Shown: positions 35,547 to 45,507 of the stretch, one piece after another
Layout of the letters: each line of letters opens with the position of its first letter
Position numbering within the stretch: the first letter of the stretch is position 1
Assembly: GCA_948469885.1 (NCBI GenBank)
Contig: CAOKMT010000011.1
Coordinates: 1-61,619, forward strand
From: an uncultured Sporosarcina sp.
GTDB lineage: Bacteria > Bacillota > Bacilli > Bacillales_A > Planococcaceae
DNA: 61,619 nucleotides
Direction: 5' to 3'
The notes under the pieces: generated by a model
Database searches by the model: none
The model's input: the letters and a program-made list of their open reading frames with translations, nothing else
Told to the model about the DNA's origin: nothing
Translations under genes and position numbers: made by a program

Positions 35547-35668
35547 CGTACGACACTCCTTTTTAGAATAGGATGTGTCAATCAGCTCAAATCATTCAGA
35601 CAGACAACTTGAGCATCGTATGAAATCCAAGTGACGCCACACGCGCCAGTCACGCCGCACGGAATGCA

Positions 35669-36337
35669 TTACCTAAACAATTGATCAATTTGCTTTCGGT
35701 CATAATCCAATATCCATTCATTGCTGTCTTCATAAAGTGGGCGTAAACGCTCTTTATCCGATGCAATGACATCACAACCACGATCATCATAAAGGTGATA
35801 AATCATTTTTTTCGTCGCATTTATAAAATAAATATCGTAACCGGCTGAAAAGTGGTGTTTCAAAATCGTTGTTGGATGATTAAAGTCTTCATAACTGATG
35901 GCGGACAATAATTGTCGGTAGCGTATGTCGGATTTTGTACATGGAAGGACAAACCGATGCGTCACCATATTGTGAAAATCTTCATCCTCTTCGTCCCATG
36001 TCAAACAAGGCAAAATGGTATGCGATAACTTTTTTCTTAATTTACTGCTCTTCACATATTTCAAGTAGACGTTTGCCGGGTGCTTTTGTAAGTAAGGATC
36101 CTTTTTCTCACAATGGATATCAGTGATCAGCAATAATTCATCACTATCTCCAAAGACTTGATCGAAAATGGTTGTGCTTCTTTCTTTAATTTGTCGAAGA
36201 TTCTCCACATCATAAAAACTTGCTTCGGGCAAGTCAATTTCAAAGCGGATCCCGAATGGTGCTGAATAGAATAACGGCGGTTGTAATAGTAGATTGTTGA
36301 AGTGAGTTTTCATGAAGTCATTGATAATTGTCGACAT
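35669..36337 (-). CDS. DUF3885 family protein
   Basis: Protein of 222 aa matching DUF3885: an N-terminal APFGIRFEI segment, LLITDIHCEKKDPYL in the middle, and the C-terminal IYHLYDDRGCDVIASDKERLRPLYE signature. Soluble, function unknown; the family is related to immunity-like proteins found near polymorphic toxins, but no toxin gene is nearby. The ATG at 36337 is chosen because GGAGG lies 8 nt upstream; longer readings lack a ribosome site. Confidence 0.8.
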   Translation of the reverse strand: MSTIINDFMKTHFNNLLLQPPLFYSAPFGIRFEIDLPEASFYDVENLRQIKERSTTIFDQVFGDSDELLLITDIHCEKKDPYLQKHPANVYLKYVKSSKLRKKLSHTILPCLTWDEEDEDFHNMVTHRFVLPCTKSDIRYRQLLSAISYEDFNHPTTILKHHFSAGYDIYFINATKKMIYHLYDDRGCDVIASDKERLRPLYEDSNEWILDYDRKQIDQLFR

Positions 36338-36391
36338 CGTTAGCCTCCAGATAAGAAGTATATAAAAATGATGATACTTGGTATCCAAAAT

Positions 36392-36424
36392 AAAAACAGT
36401 GGGGAAGTCTTTCCCCACTGTTTC
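36392..36424 (-). terminator. Rho-independent terminator
   Basis: AAACAGTGGGGAA (36394-36406) pairs with TTCCCCACTGTTT (36411-36423) around 4 nt; on minus it ends in TTTTTA, closing the SLH-protein gene. Confidence 0.9.
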
Positions 36425-36431
36425 GTGATAC

Positions 36432-38075
36432 TTACAGCTCTGAATCCTCTAAGTCTTCCCAGTCTTCCCAGTCTTCATCTCCAAACATATCGTCGAACAA
36501 ATCTTCCAGCTCTTCCATTGTAAGGACATCTTCTTTATTTGGGATGCCGATTGTGAACGTTACATCTTCATTGATTCCGGATTTCTCCATATCATAGAAT
36601 AGTTTGATGCCGAACGTTTCTTCTTCGACTGTGAAGTCTATATCCATATCCATGACATCATATGCGATGAAATCATTTTGGTCGATGACGATATACTCTT
36701 CGAAAGTATTGATCGTCAATACATTTTTGATCTCTTGAAGGATTTCATCGAGATTTTCATTGATTTCTGCAATACCTTCTTGTGCCATTTCAATGTCTTC
36801 GGCAGTCAGCCCTAGTGCTTCAGCATACTTAGGCTCTTGTACCAATTCAAAGAATTGAGGTAAGAAGCCTGTCATTAGTTTTTCGACGAACGGTTGTAAA
36901 GTCTCGTTAGTCAGCTCGAATTTCACGACTTTTTGAACATCGATTTCGTTCGGTGTTTGGATCTCGTCGCTTTCAACGAAATTGTAAAAGTCGTCCGCAA
37001 ATTGATCTACGAACAAGTTGTTGATCGCTAGCGCAAGTTCAGTTTGTAAATCGAGATCCATTGAACCTGTTGGTTGCCCTTCAAGCTCTTGTAATTCTTC
37101 CAAGTCGAACTCGATAAACTTACCTTCCAATTCTTCAGGCAAAGGTGCGAGTGGGGAATTTGGAAGTTTGAACCACATTTTCTCTTCCGTCATAACGATT
37201 GGCATTTCCATCGTCATTCCGATTTCACCGGATAGTGTCAATTTGACATTTGCTTCCATTAACATTGGGTCTTTTTGATAAGCACCAGAAATGTCGACTT
37301 TAATATCTTCTAACATATCTGTAAACAATTCGAGTTCTTCCGATTTCAAGGACTCCGGCAATGTTAGACCGAAATTGACGTTCGAACCGAATGTATAAGA
37401 ATCAATTTTTTGTTCATTTGCATATGCTTTTTTCAAAAGTTCAGCGACAGCTGATTCTGTTGGTTCTTCAGGAGTTGGTTCTTCATCCATAGCACGTGCT
37501 AGGAAAGCTGCAAAATGTGCACGTGTTGTTGGTTCGTTTGGCTTGAATGTACCATTTGCATAACCTGCTGTAATACCGTTGGCAAAGATTGCGTCAATAT
37601 GCTCGTAAGCATAAAAATCTTTAGCTACGTCTTTGAAAGAAGACTTTTTGTTTCCTTCTAAGTCAAAAGCATTCGTTAACACGACTGCCATTTGTGCACG
37701 TGTTAATGGTTTGTTCGGCTTGAACTTTCCATCGCTACCTTGCATAATGCCTGCGTCTGTAACGGCTGCAATTTTATCATACGCAGAAGAGGTTTTCTTA
37801 ACGTCCTTGTAGTTGACAGATGTTGCATTTTCAGTATCTAATTGTAGAGCACCTGCTAAAATAACTGCTGCTTGTGCCCGCGTTACGGGCTGATTCGGAC
37901 GGAATGTACCGTCTTCATACCCGCGAATGACCTCTAAATCAGTAAATTGATAAATGTCTTCTGCGGCCCAAAAATCTTGAGGAACATCTGAAAACGTCGT
38001 GGTAGCATTTGCATTCATCGGAATGAATAGAACGAATGCAACTAAAAAAGCTGCTAAAAACTTTACTAATCTCAT
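36432..38075 (-). CDS. Surface protein with three SLH domains
   Basis: Exported protein of 547 aa. A signal peptide (about 1-24, ending ANA) is followed by three SLH repeats (about 27-70, 88-130, 148-190) with motifs FSDVPQDFWAAEDIY, GYEDGTFRPNQPVTRAQ and GYANGTFKPNEPTTRAHF, which anchor to pyruvylated wall polymer. Residues 205-530 form a beta-rich region with NVNFGLTLPES and KMWFKLPNS that resembles lipoprotein folds of the LppX/DUF6612 kind. The tail is strongly acidic (DWEDWEDLEDSEL). ATG 38075 has GGAGGAG upstream. It has its own terminator. Confidence 0.88.
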   Translation of the reverse strand: MRLVKFLAAFLVAFVLFIPMNANATTTFSDVPQDFWAAEDIYQFTDLEVIRGYEDGTFRPNQPVTRAQAAVILAGALQLDTENATSVNYKDVKKTSSAYDKIAAVTDAGIMQGSDGKFKPNKPLTRAQMAVVLTNAFDLEGNKKSSFKDVAKDFYAYEHIDAIFANGITAGYANGTFKPNEPTTRAHFAAFLARAMDEEPTPEEPTESAVAELLKKAYANEQKIDSYTFGSNVNFGLTLPESLKSEELELFTDMLEDIKVDISGAYQKDPMLMEANVKLTLSGEIGMTMEMPIVMTEEKMWFKLPNSPLAPLPEELEGKFIEFDLEELQELEGQPTGSMDLDLQTELALAINNLFVDQFADDFYNFVESDEIQTPNEIDVQKVVKFELTNETLQPFVEKLMTGFLPQFFELVQEPKYAEALGLTAEDIEMAQEGIAEINENLDEILQEIKNVLTINTFEEYIVIDQNDFIAYDVMDMDIDFTVEEETFGIKLFYDMEKSGINEDVTFTIGIPNKEDVLTMEELEDLFDDMFGDEDWEDWEDLEDSEL

Positions 38076-38213
38076 GTTTCTCCTCCTTTTTTTATGCAGC
38101 TATCATAATAATTGGAAAAGTATAACTGCATATGAAAACTATAACATTATTTAAGAGAAAGTTAAACTCACAACAGAAGATTGAAAGAGTTGAACAGATA
38201 GGGGGATTTTTTA

Positions 38214-38834
38214 ATGAAGCCAAGAAATGCAAAAGAATATGATCGACTGTTACAAATACATACGATGAGTGTTGCGGAGCAACCGACTCAAAATGCGCAT
38301 TATCATCATTATGAAGCGACGCCTTATGGGATATTGGATGCGCTTTTTGAAAGTTATACATTGAAAAAGACGGATGGGTTCGTTGACATTGGTTGCGGGA
38401 AAGGGCGCGTATTGTTCTATGTTCACCATCATTATCATTGTTCAGTGACCGGTATTGAAATGAATGAACAACTATATCGTATGGCGCTTGACAATGTCTC
38501 GAATTATTTGCAGAAAGTGAACGTAAAGAAAAGTGGTTCGATCCGGATTGAATGTTGCTTGGCCGAGGCTTATGAAGTGGAAAATAATGAAAACCGCTTT
38601 TTCTTCTTCAATCCTTTTTCCATTGAAATTTTTAGGAGAGTAATTGACAATATTGTGAACTCCGTTGAACAGTACAAACGCGAAGTGGAGGTCATCCTTT
38701 ATTATCCAAGTGCGGAATATATGGAATTTCTTCAAACGCACACGCCATTTGAATTTGTGCAAGAAGTGAAAGTGCCTGGCTTGCATGACATTAACCCGAG
38801 TGAACGTTTTGCGATTTTCCGGTATGGAGAATGA
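38214..38834 (+). CDS. SAM-dependent methyltransferase
   Basis: Class I methyltransferase of 206 aa. SAM motif I is FVDIGCGKGRVLFY, with an acidic strand-2 end in VTGIEMNEQLY and FFFNPFSIEIF as motif IV. Small YrrT-size enzyme; substrate unknown. ATG 38214 follows GGGGGA. Divergent from the SLH gene with 138 bp between. Confidence 0.8.
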   Translation: MKPRNAKEYDRLLQIHTMSVAEQPTQNAHYHHYEATPYGILDALFESYTLKKTDGFVDIGCGKGRVLFYVHHHYHCSVTGIEMNEQLYRMALDNVSNYLQKVNVKKSGSIRIECCLAEAYEVENNENRFFFFNPFSIEIFRRVIDNIVNSVEQYKREVEVILYYPSAEYMEFLQTHTPFEFVQEVKVPGLHDINPSERFAIFRYGE

Positions 38835-39024
38835 CAAGACCGATGTCGATAGAGAGACAATAGCAGTAGTTCTACTTTCCCTTTGTTGAACTTATACTAT
38901 ATAAGTTGAAGTAAATAATGCGGCATCTTGTTGATTGGCGTGCAGGGCGCGACTTCAGCGGGATTTTAAGTGTAACTCTTTTGTTCAACGAATATAGTAA
39001 CAATGCCGAAAAAAGGAGAGGTTG

Positions 39025-39930
39025 ATGGTGTTAATCGATGGGGTTTTTTCGGGCGGGGGATTGAAAGGTTTTGCGTTGGTCGGCGCTTACCAAGTGTTGG
39101 AACAGGAAGGGTTCCAATTCCAACGTGTAGCCGGTACGAGTGCGGGGGCGATCATTGCAAGTTTCATAGCGGCAGGCTATACGGGGGTGGAAATCGAAGA
39201 GATGTTGCAAGAACAAGATTTCTATGAGTTGCTCGATCCCCGCAGAACGATCATTCCGTTGCCTATCATGAAGTGGCTTCTTCTGTACAGACGGCTCGGT
39301 TTATATGAAGGGACAGCGTTGGAAAATTGGTTCAGTGATAAGCTTGCAGAAAAAGGGTTGTACACGTTTGGCGACGTGCCGGAGGGAACATTAAAGCTTG
39401 TCGTTTCGGATTTGACGAATGGTAAAATGATCGTGCTTCCCGATGATTTAAAGGATTATGGTATCCCGGCAGAACATTTTCCGATTGCCCGAGCGTTGCG
39501 TATGAGTTGTAGCATTCCTTTTTTCTTTGAACCGGTGAAATTGAGAACACTCGCAGGAGAAACGATCATTGTCGATGGGGGCGTACTAAGCAATTTTCCG
39601 ATGTGGATTTTCAATGGGGAAAATGGAGATAAAGAAAGACCGGTGATTGGCATGAAATTAAGCCGTCGTCAAGATGAAATACCCGCCCGGAAAATCAAAA
39701 ATGGCTTACAGTTATTTGAAGCACTTTTTTCGACGATGAAAAATGCGCATGATAAAAAATATATTTCCCGAAAAGATGAAAATGATATCATTTTCATCCC
39801 CGTCGATGACTATAGTGCAACGCAGTTCGATCTGGATGAAGAACAAAAAGACGCCCTTATGGAAGAAGGGCGTATCCGTGCGATTCAATTTCTAAGGAAA
39901 AGGAATTTTTCCCATTTGAGAGTTATATAA
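39025..39930 (+). CDS. Patatin-like phospholipase
   Basis: Cytoplasmic patatin of 301 aa. The oxyanion loop FSGGGLKGFA is at the N terminus, the nucleophile is S39 in GTSAG, and the catalytic Asp is D184 in VDGGVLSNFP, so the Ser-Asp dyad is intact. Expected to cut acyl chains from membrane lipids. There is no signal peptide. The ATG at 39025 follows AAAGGAGAGG; a TTG one codon earlier is possible. It converges with glpD at a shared terminator. No cyclase gene is adjacent, so a CBASS CapV role is not indicated. Confidence 0.87.
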   Translation: MVLIDGVFSGGGLKGFALVGAYQVLEQEGFQFQRVAGTSAGAIIASFIAAGYTGVEIEEMLQEQDFYELLDPRRTIIPLPIMKWLLLYRRLGLYEGTALENWFSDKLAEKGLYTFGDVPEGTLKLVVSDLTNGKMIVLPDDLKDYGIPAEHFPIARALRMSCSIPFFFEPVKLRTLAGETIIVDGGVLSNFPMWIFNGENGDKERPVIGMKLSRRQDEIPARKIKNGLQLFEALFSTMKNAHDKKYISRKDENDIIFIPVDDYSATQFDLDEEQKDALMEEGRIRAIQFLRKRNFSHLRVI

Positions 39931-39940
39931 GAAAAGGGAC

Positions 39941-39974
39941 GTGCTGGCATCTCGAAGCATCGGAGTGCCAGCAC
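39941..39974. terminator. Bidirectional terminator
   Basis: GTGCTGGCA (39941-39949) pairs with TGCCAGCAC (39966-39974) in the 46-bp gap between converging genes. Confidence 0.8.
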
Positions 39975-39976
39975 AT

Positions 39977-41641
39977 TTATTGGACTGGAGCGGTCACGTC
40001 GTGTAAATGTTTTTCAAGTTCCATAGTGAAGCGTTCTTGTTCTTCTTCACGCCAACCGAGTTTTTCGCTCATTAATGCAGTTACAGCTGTTTTCCACGTT
40101 TGTACCCAGTCAATGTCAAACAGCAATGCACCTGTACGACGCCAAAAGAAGTCCACCAAAGTGCAGACGAATTCCTCGGTGATGGCATACATTACTTGCG
40201 CATAAACTTCGACAGGCAGTCCAAATTTAGTTGCTTCCTCTTTCTCATTTTGAATGATTTCATACAGTTTATCAATATTGGAACCATATTTTTTGACGAG
40301 CCTATAAGCTATATCTCTGTGCAAACCAAGGGCGACGCCTTGTTCAATTTTACTTTTCATGAAAGTTTTAAACTTTTTTGAGCCGCCAACATGCCCACCT
40401 GAAATCGGCATGTTTTTCGTATGACAGGAGGCGAAATTTTGGCCGGATTGTGCTTGTAGTTTAGAAGCGATCAAATCGACGATCGTTTCCGCCATTTTCC
40501 GGTACCCAGTCAATTTACCGCCAGCAATGGTGACAAGCCCAGAAGAGGATTCCCAAATTTCATCTTTTCGTGAAATTTCGGATAAACCTTTGTCGACTTC
40601 ATGGATGAGCGGTCTTAAACCTGCCCAGCTGGATTCGATATCACTTGCCTGAATTTGTAAGTTTGGAAAAATGTAATTGATGGCTCCGATGACGTAGTCT
40701 AGGTCTTCGACAGTCATTCTTGGATGTGTCAAATCTTTGTCGTAATCAGTATCTGTCGTGCCAACGTACGTTTTGCCGTCGCGAGGGATGGCAATGACCA
40801 TTCGTCCATCAGGGGTATCAAAGTAAATGGATTGCCTTAATGGAAAGACGCTTTGATCAAAGATCAGGTGGACACCTTTCGTCAAATGCATTTGCTTCTG
40901 ATCCAGGGAGTTGTCTTTTTCCCTTAATGTGTCTACCCAAGGGCCGGCAGCATTGACGATTTTTTTTGCGTGGATCTCTATTGTTTGATCGTTCAGTTGA
41001 TCGTTTGCCGAAACACCGATGACTTGTCCGGCTTCATCGTATATGAAAGCATTCACTTTTGTGTAATTGAGGACAGTTGCGCCGTGGGCAGCTGCTTCTT
41101 TCATCACCTCAATCGTCAAGCGTGCGTCATCCGATCGATATTCGACAAAACGACCGCCCCCTAGCAATCCTTCTTGTTTGAATTTCGGCTCCATCTGTAA
41201 TGTTTTATCTTTGGATAACATGCTTTTTCTTTCGCCTTTTTTGACTCGCGCCAAAAAATCGTAAAGGCTTAGCCCAATGGACGTTGTAAATTTTCCCATT
41301 GAACCATTTTTGTAAATCGGTAAAATCATCCATTCAGGGGTGGTCACATGAGGGCCATTTTCATGGACGATTGCTCTTTCCCTGCCTACTTGTGCGACTA
41401 ACCTAATCTCCATGTTTTTTAAGTATCGAAGACCGCCGTGAATCATTTTGGAAGAACGGCTGGAAGTACCAGCCGCAAAATCTTGCATTTCTACGAGAGC
41501 GGTTTTAATGCCGCGACTTGCTGCATCCAAAGCGATTCCAGCCCCTGTAATCCCACCACCAACAATTAACAAGTCAAATTGTTCAGCTTGCAATTTCGCA
41601 AGTGTTTCATGTCTATTTAAACTGGAACATCTACTATCCAT
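39977..41641 (-). CDS. glpD: Aerobic glycerol-3-phosphate dehydrogenase
   Basis: FAD enzyme of 554 aa converting sn-glycerol 3-phosphate to dihydroxyacetone phosphate and feeding electrons to menaquinone at the membrane. The FAD-binding motif VGGGITGAGIALDAASRG is near residue 30, followed by SSRSSKMIHGGLRYLK. The C-terminal helical domain is complete and the length fits the family. The ATG at 41641 has GGAGG 8 nt upstream; an ATG five codons earlier would overlap the ribosome site. No glpF, glpK or glpP is adjacent. Confidence 0.92.
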   Translation of the reverse strand: MDSRCSSLNRHETLAKLQAEQFDLLIVGGGITGAGIALDAASRGIKTALVEMQDFAAGTSSRSSKMIHGGLRYLKNMEIRLVAQVGRERAIVHENGPHVTTPEWMILPIYKNGSMGKFTTSIGLSLYDFLARVKKGERKSMLSKDKTLQMEPKFKQEGLLGGGRFVEYRSDDARLTIEVMKEAAAHGATVLNYTKVNAFIYDEAGQVIGVSANDQLNDQTIEIHAKKIVNAAGPWVDTLREKDNSLDQKQMHLTKGVHLIFDQSVFPLRQSIYFDTPDGRMVIAIPRDGKTYVGTTDTDYDKDLTHPRMTVEDLDYVIGAINYIFPNLQIQASDIESSWAGLRPLIHEVDKGLSEISRKDEIWESSSGLVTIAGGKLTGYRKMAETIVDLIASKLQAQSGQNFASCHTKNMPISGGHVGGSKKFKTFMKSKIEQGVALGLHRDIAYRLVKKYGSNIDKLYEIIQNEKEEATKFGLPVEVYAQVMYAITEEFVCTLVDFFWRRTGALLFDIDWVQTWKTAVTALMSEKLGWREEEQERFTMELEKHLHDVTAPVQ

Positions 41642-41743
41642 ACTGTGTACCTCCATGGTGAAAAACTGCCTTTCTTTTTAAGTATACGACGGGCATGTCA
41701 TTTTTAATTGTTAAATGATTATTTAAAACGTTTTTGTCGGTAT

Positions 41744-43780
41744 CTAGATCGGCTCCACATTGACGCGCCCTGAATAAAAGGTTGCACCGCCTCCCATGTC
41801 AGCCACTCTGTCGGGCGTTAGTACGTTCAATAAACGTTTCTTACCACCTTCATCTGCCCAAAGCCCTTGACTGACGACGACACCGGGCAGCACTTGGTTG
41901 CCGACCGTGACGGTTAGTTCACATTCGCCCCGACTGTTCCATATACGAACCATGTGGCCGTCTTCAATTCCCCGATGTGCCGCGTCTTCTTCATGCATGA
42001 AAAGTTTCGGTTCTTTTTCCAGTTTAATATGTTTTTCATTATTCGAAAAGGTGGAATTCATAAAGTTGTGGTTTGGAGCGGATACAAAAAGAAACGGACA
42101 GTCAGGCTCTTCTACCAATGGCATATGGGTGGGAAGAGGAGGGAGTCCAATCGTTTCCAAACTTTCACAATACAATTCAATTTTGCCGCTTGGCGTTTCC
42201 ATATGATCTAAATATTGGGCCGTTTTTTGCGCCTTTATAAATCGTTTCTGCTTCAACTCTTCGTAAGTCACTTCTGGAAAATAGCGATTTGGGACATCGC
42301 TGATCGATTGTTTGACCAATGTTTCATCCGAATCTTTAAATGCTTGCTCCTTAAATCCCATTGCTTCTGCCAGCAATCTGAAAACCTCATTATTCGGCTT
42401 ACTTTCGCCGTACGGAGGGATGACGGGTTCGTGCAAATGTAAGTAGTAATGCCAAGAGGCTGCATAAAAATCAACATTTTCAAAAGCGGACGTAGCTGGC
42501 AATACAATGTCCGCGAACTTGGCGGTTTCAGTTAAGAAAAGATCATGGACAACTGTAAATAAATCCTCGCGAGCCAACCCTTGACGTACTTTGTTGACAT
42601 TGGGTGCTACGATTGCGGGATTGGAACCATACACAAATAAAGAACGGATCGGTTTCTCTTTTTCCAGCAATGCTTGCCCGATGAGGTTCATATTAATTAT
42701 TCTTGTTTCCTGTTTTCTCAAGTCAGGTCGTTGTAGTGCTTCTTTATTGTAAACGAGAAACCCAGAACTTGATTTGACAGCACCGCCTCCTTGTAGGAGC
42801 CATTGACCTGTCAAAGCGGGTAAACAGGAAATAGTACGAACGATCATGCCACCATTATCATGATGTTGCAATCCGTTTCCGATTCGGATCATAGAAGGAC
42901 TTGTCGTTCCATACAGCCTTGCGAGCGAGTAAATGTCCTCCACAGGAATGCCTGTCAATTCGGATACTGTTTGAGGGTCATAATCCTCGACATGCGCTTC
43001 GAGTTCTTCGTGGCCGATCGTATAGTTTTCTAGAAATGGCCGTTCTACAAGATTTTCTTTAAAAAGGATATGCATCATACCGAGTGCAAGGGCAGCGTCC
43101 GTACCCGGTCGAATAGGGATAAACCAATCCGCCATACGACCTGTTTGGTTTTTGTGTACGTCGATGACAACTATTTTAGCACCTTTTTTTCTCGCTTTTT
43201 GGGCGATCATCATTTGGTGCATATTCGTACTGACGGCATTGATGCCCCACATGATAAACAACTTTGTTTCGGACATATCTTCCGGGTCTGTGCCAAAACT
43301 GCCACCCATCGTGTAACGGAAACCTGTGGAACCCGCCACTGAACAAATTGTGCGATCCAGTTGACTTGCGCCAAGTCGGTTAAAGAAGCGGCGATCCATC
43401 CCTTCTGCTTGAATTTTGCCCATATTCCCGTAAAAGCTGTATGGCAAAATGGACTCAGCCCCATCCTCCGCAATGAGCTCATTCCAACGTTCGGTTATTT
43501 CGTTGATCGCTTCTTGCCAACTGATTGGGACGAACTTCCCTTCACCTTTTTTGCCAATCCGTTTTAAAGGCGTTGATAAGCGCTTTTCATCGTAAATTCT
43601 TGCACCCATATGTCGAACTTTGTTACAAATACTCCCTTGTGTAACGGGATGATCGGGATCACCTTCGATTTTGACAATCTTCCCTTCTTTTTTATGAATG
43701 AGTAAACCACATTGATCGGGGCAATCAAGGGAACAGACGGAAGGGACAATTCCGTTTTCAACCTCAGTATATGAATGCAT
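41744..43780 (-). CDS. Molybdopterin oxidoreductase (YoaE-like)
   Basis: Mo-bisMGD oxidoreductase of 678 aa in the DMSO reductase superfamily. A 4Fe-4S site is formed by C16, C20, C24 and C52; the P-loop-like WGINAVSTNMHQM and the TCSVAG-type segment follow, and a C-terminal dinucleotide-binding domain ends the protein. It resembles Bacillus YoaE, labelled a putative formate dehydrogenase; the electron partner and substrate are unknown. No Tat signal is visible, so it is probably cytoplasmic. ATG 43780 has GGAAG upstream. Single gene. Confidence 0.85.
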   Translation of the reverse strand: MHSYTEVENGIVPSVCSLDCPDQCGLLIHKKEGKIVKIEGDPDHPVTQGSICNKVRHMGARIYDEKRLSTPLKRIGKKGEGKFVPISWQEAINEITERWNELIAEDGAESILPYSFYGNMGKIQAEGMDRRFFNRLGASQLDRTICSVAGSTGFRYTMGGSFGTDPEDMSETKLFIMWGINAVSTNMHQMMIAQKARKKGAKIVVIDVHKNQTGRMADWFIPIRPGTDAALALGMMHILFKENLVERPFLENYTIGHEELEAHVEDYDPQTVSELTGIPVEDIYSLARLYGTTSPSMIRIGNGLQHHDNGGMIVRTISCLPALTGQWLLQGGGAVKSSSGFLVYNKEALQRPDLRKQETRIINMNLIGQALLEKEKPIRSLFVYGSNPAIVAPNVNKVRQGLAREDLFTVVHDLFLTETAKFADIVLPATSAFENVDFYAASWHYYLHLHEPVIPPYGESKPNNEVFRLLAEAMGFKEQAFKDSDETLVKQSISDVPNRYFPEVTYEELKQKRFIKAQKTAQYLDHMETPSGKIELYCESLETIGLPPLPTHMPLVEEPDCPFLFVSAPNHNFMNSTFSNNEKHIKLEKEPKLFMHEEDAAHRGIEDGHMVRIWNSRGECELTVTVGNQVLPGVVVSQGLWADEGGKKRLLNVLTPDRVADMGGGATFYSGRVNVEPI

Positions 43781-43995
43781 GCGTAACTTCCTTCCATGAT
43801 AAATAATTATTCGGAATTATACCATATATAGTTATTGTTTAGAAGGTTGAGAGAATGGATGGAGGAGGTCTCTCGGATTAAAATGATAAAATTATCGACA
43901 AATTCCATTGATTTGCAACAATATAATAAAAGGATTGACAAGAATCATGACATATGGCATAGTATGACTATGTGAATGATTGAACAATCAAATAA

Positions 43996-44141
43996 ACTCT
44001 TATCAAGAGCAGGCGGAGGGATGAGCCCTATGAAGCCCGGCAACCGGCTAGTTTAAAGTACGGTGCTAATTCTTACAACAATCATGTTGACAGATAAGAA
44101 GTCGTTTTTTTGAAAACTCTTCTTATTTGAAGGGTTTTTTT
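43996..44141 (+). promoter_or_regulatory. S-box (SAM-I) riboswitch and terminator
   Basis: The aptamer shows the S-box core: CTCTTATCAAGAGC, then GGCGGAGGGATGAGCCCTAT and GAAGCCCGGCAACC, closed by TCTTATC at the 5' end with GATAAGA near 44093-44099. A terminator hairpin (AAAACTCTTC/GAAGGGTTTT, about 44113-44137) with a T run follows. SAM binding should favour the terminator and switch off the mtn operon 63 nt downstream when methionine is plentiful. Confidence 0.95.
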
Positions 44142-44203
44142 GTTTTATTGAAATAGGGAATAGACAGCCTCCTATGTATTATTTTGAAAGAAGGGATACG
44201 ATC

Positions 44204-44869
44204 TTGAAAAAGCCAGTTATATTTTGTGACTTCGATGGGACGGTGACGATGAAAGACAATATCGTCAGCATTATGGAGAACTTTGCACCGCCCGAATGGG
44301 AAAAGTTGAAGGATGGGGTGCTTTCAAGGTCCATAAGTATTCAAGAAGGTGTTGGCAAGATGTTCAGCCTTCTACCATCGACGCAGAAAGAAGAAATTAT
44401 CCGTTTTGTTTTGGAAACAGCGAAGGTGAGAGAAGGCTTTAGTGAATTTGTTCAATATACAAAAGAACATAGCATTCCTCTTTACATCGTCAGTGGCGGG
44501 ATCGACTTTTTTGTCCATCCGATGTTGGAGAGATATGGTTCGTTTGACGGAATTTATTGTAATGAGGCGAACTTTGAAGGGACAAACATTCAGATTAATT
44601 GGCCGCATAGCTGTGATGCGGAGTGTGTCAACCAAAACTGCGGTTGCTGTAAACCAACGATTATTCGGGAACTTTCGGATAACGATACACATTCAATCGT
44701 CATCGGTGACTCAGTGACCGATTTGGAAGCTGCCAAAATAGCAGATACAGTCATTTCAAGAGATTACCTGTCAGACCAATGTGAAGAACTTGGCATTCCA
44801 TATAAGCCATTTCATACTTTTTATGATTGCATTGATATTTTGGAAAGCTTACAGCCTGTGAATAAATAA
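44204..44869 (+). CDS. mtnX: HK-MTPenyl-1-P phosphatase (methionine salvage)
   Basis: HAD-family phosphatase of 221 aa that removes phosphate from 2-hydroxy-3-keto-5-methylthiopentenyl-1-phosphate. The nucleophile motif is FCDFDGTVT (D9, D11), and later motifs are YIVSGGIDFFVHP and VIGDSVTDLEAA. The TTG at 44204 is chosen since GAAAGAAGGGA lies about 8 nt upstream and the result begins as in Bacillus MtnX. First gene under the S-box. mtnD follows after 39 nt; mtnB, which usually lies between them, is missing. Confidence 0.9.
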   Translation: MKKPVIFCDFDGTVTMKDNIVSIMENFAPPEWEKLKDGVLSRSISIQEGVGKMFSLLPSTQKEEIIRFVLETAKVREGFSEFVQYTKEHSIPLYIVSGGIDFFVHPMLERYGSFDGIYCNEANFEGTNIQINWPHSCDAECVNQNCGCCKPTIIRELSDNDTHSIVIGDSVTDLEAAKIADTVISRDYLSDQCEELGIPYKPFHTFYDCIDILESLQPVNK

Positions 44870-44908
44870 AAGAATCAAAATCTTATAAATGGTGAGGAGA
44901 ATGAAAAA

Positions 44909-45439
44909 ATGACAACGATTAAAATCCAAGGAACAGATGAAGTTATTGAAAACCAAGAAGAAGTGATCGCATTTTTAGAGCGACAAGAAGTGATCTACGA
45001 AAACTGGGACATTTCGAAACTACCGGCACATTTGGAAGAGAAATATGTACTCAGTGAAGAAGAGCAACAAGAAGTTTTAGATGCATTCGAAGTTGAGATT
45101 AAAGACATTTCTGAAAGACGCGGTTATAAGGCGTGGGATGTTATTTCACTAGCAGACCATACACCAAATCTCGAAGAGTTATTGAAAAATTTCCAGCGTG
45201 AGCACCATCATACAGACGATGAAGTTCGTTTTATCGTAAGTGGCCATGGTGTGTTCGTCATCCAAGGAAAAGATGGCCGTTTTTTTGAAGTCCATTTAAA
45301 TCCAGGCGATCTCATTTCTGTCCCAGTAGGCGTGCGGCATTATTTCACATTAGCGGAAGACCGGAAAGTGGTGGCGGTCCGTATTTTCGTTACGACGGAA
45401 GGTTGGGTACCTGTTTTCGAAGAAGAAACTGCTCAGTAA
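44909..45439 (+). CDS. mtnD: Acireductone dioxygenase
   Basis: Cupin metalloenzyme of 176 aa that oxidises the acireductone made by MtnX to 2-keto-4-methylthiobutyrate and formate (Fe form). Metal ligands are visible in the cupin motif EHHHTDDEVRFIVSG and in VGVRHYF. Length fits the family. ATG 44909 has GAGGAG upstream. Followed by a 238-bp gap that contains an inverted-repeat element rather than a gene. Confidence 0.93.
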   Translation: MTTIKIQGTDEVIENQEEVIAFLERQEVIYENWDISKLPAHLEEKYVLSEEEQQEVLDAFEVEIKDISERRGYKAWDVISLADHTPNLEELLKNFQREHHHTDDEVRFIVSGHGVFVIQGKDGRFFEVHLNPGDLISVPVGVRHYFTLAEDRKVVAVRIFVTTEGWVPVFEEETAQ

Positions 45440-45507
45440 GTAAAATGTGAAGGTCGTGCATACTTTCAGTTTCGAAATCGATCTTTAGCGACCAGCACGG
45501 GGGAGGA

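Noticed and set aside
39025-39930. Patatin as a CBASS CapV effector
   Set aside because: No CD-NTase gene is near it; the CBASS cluster is 30 kb away and already has a TM-NUDIX effector.
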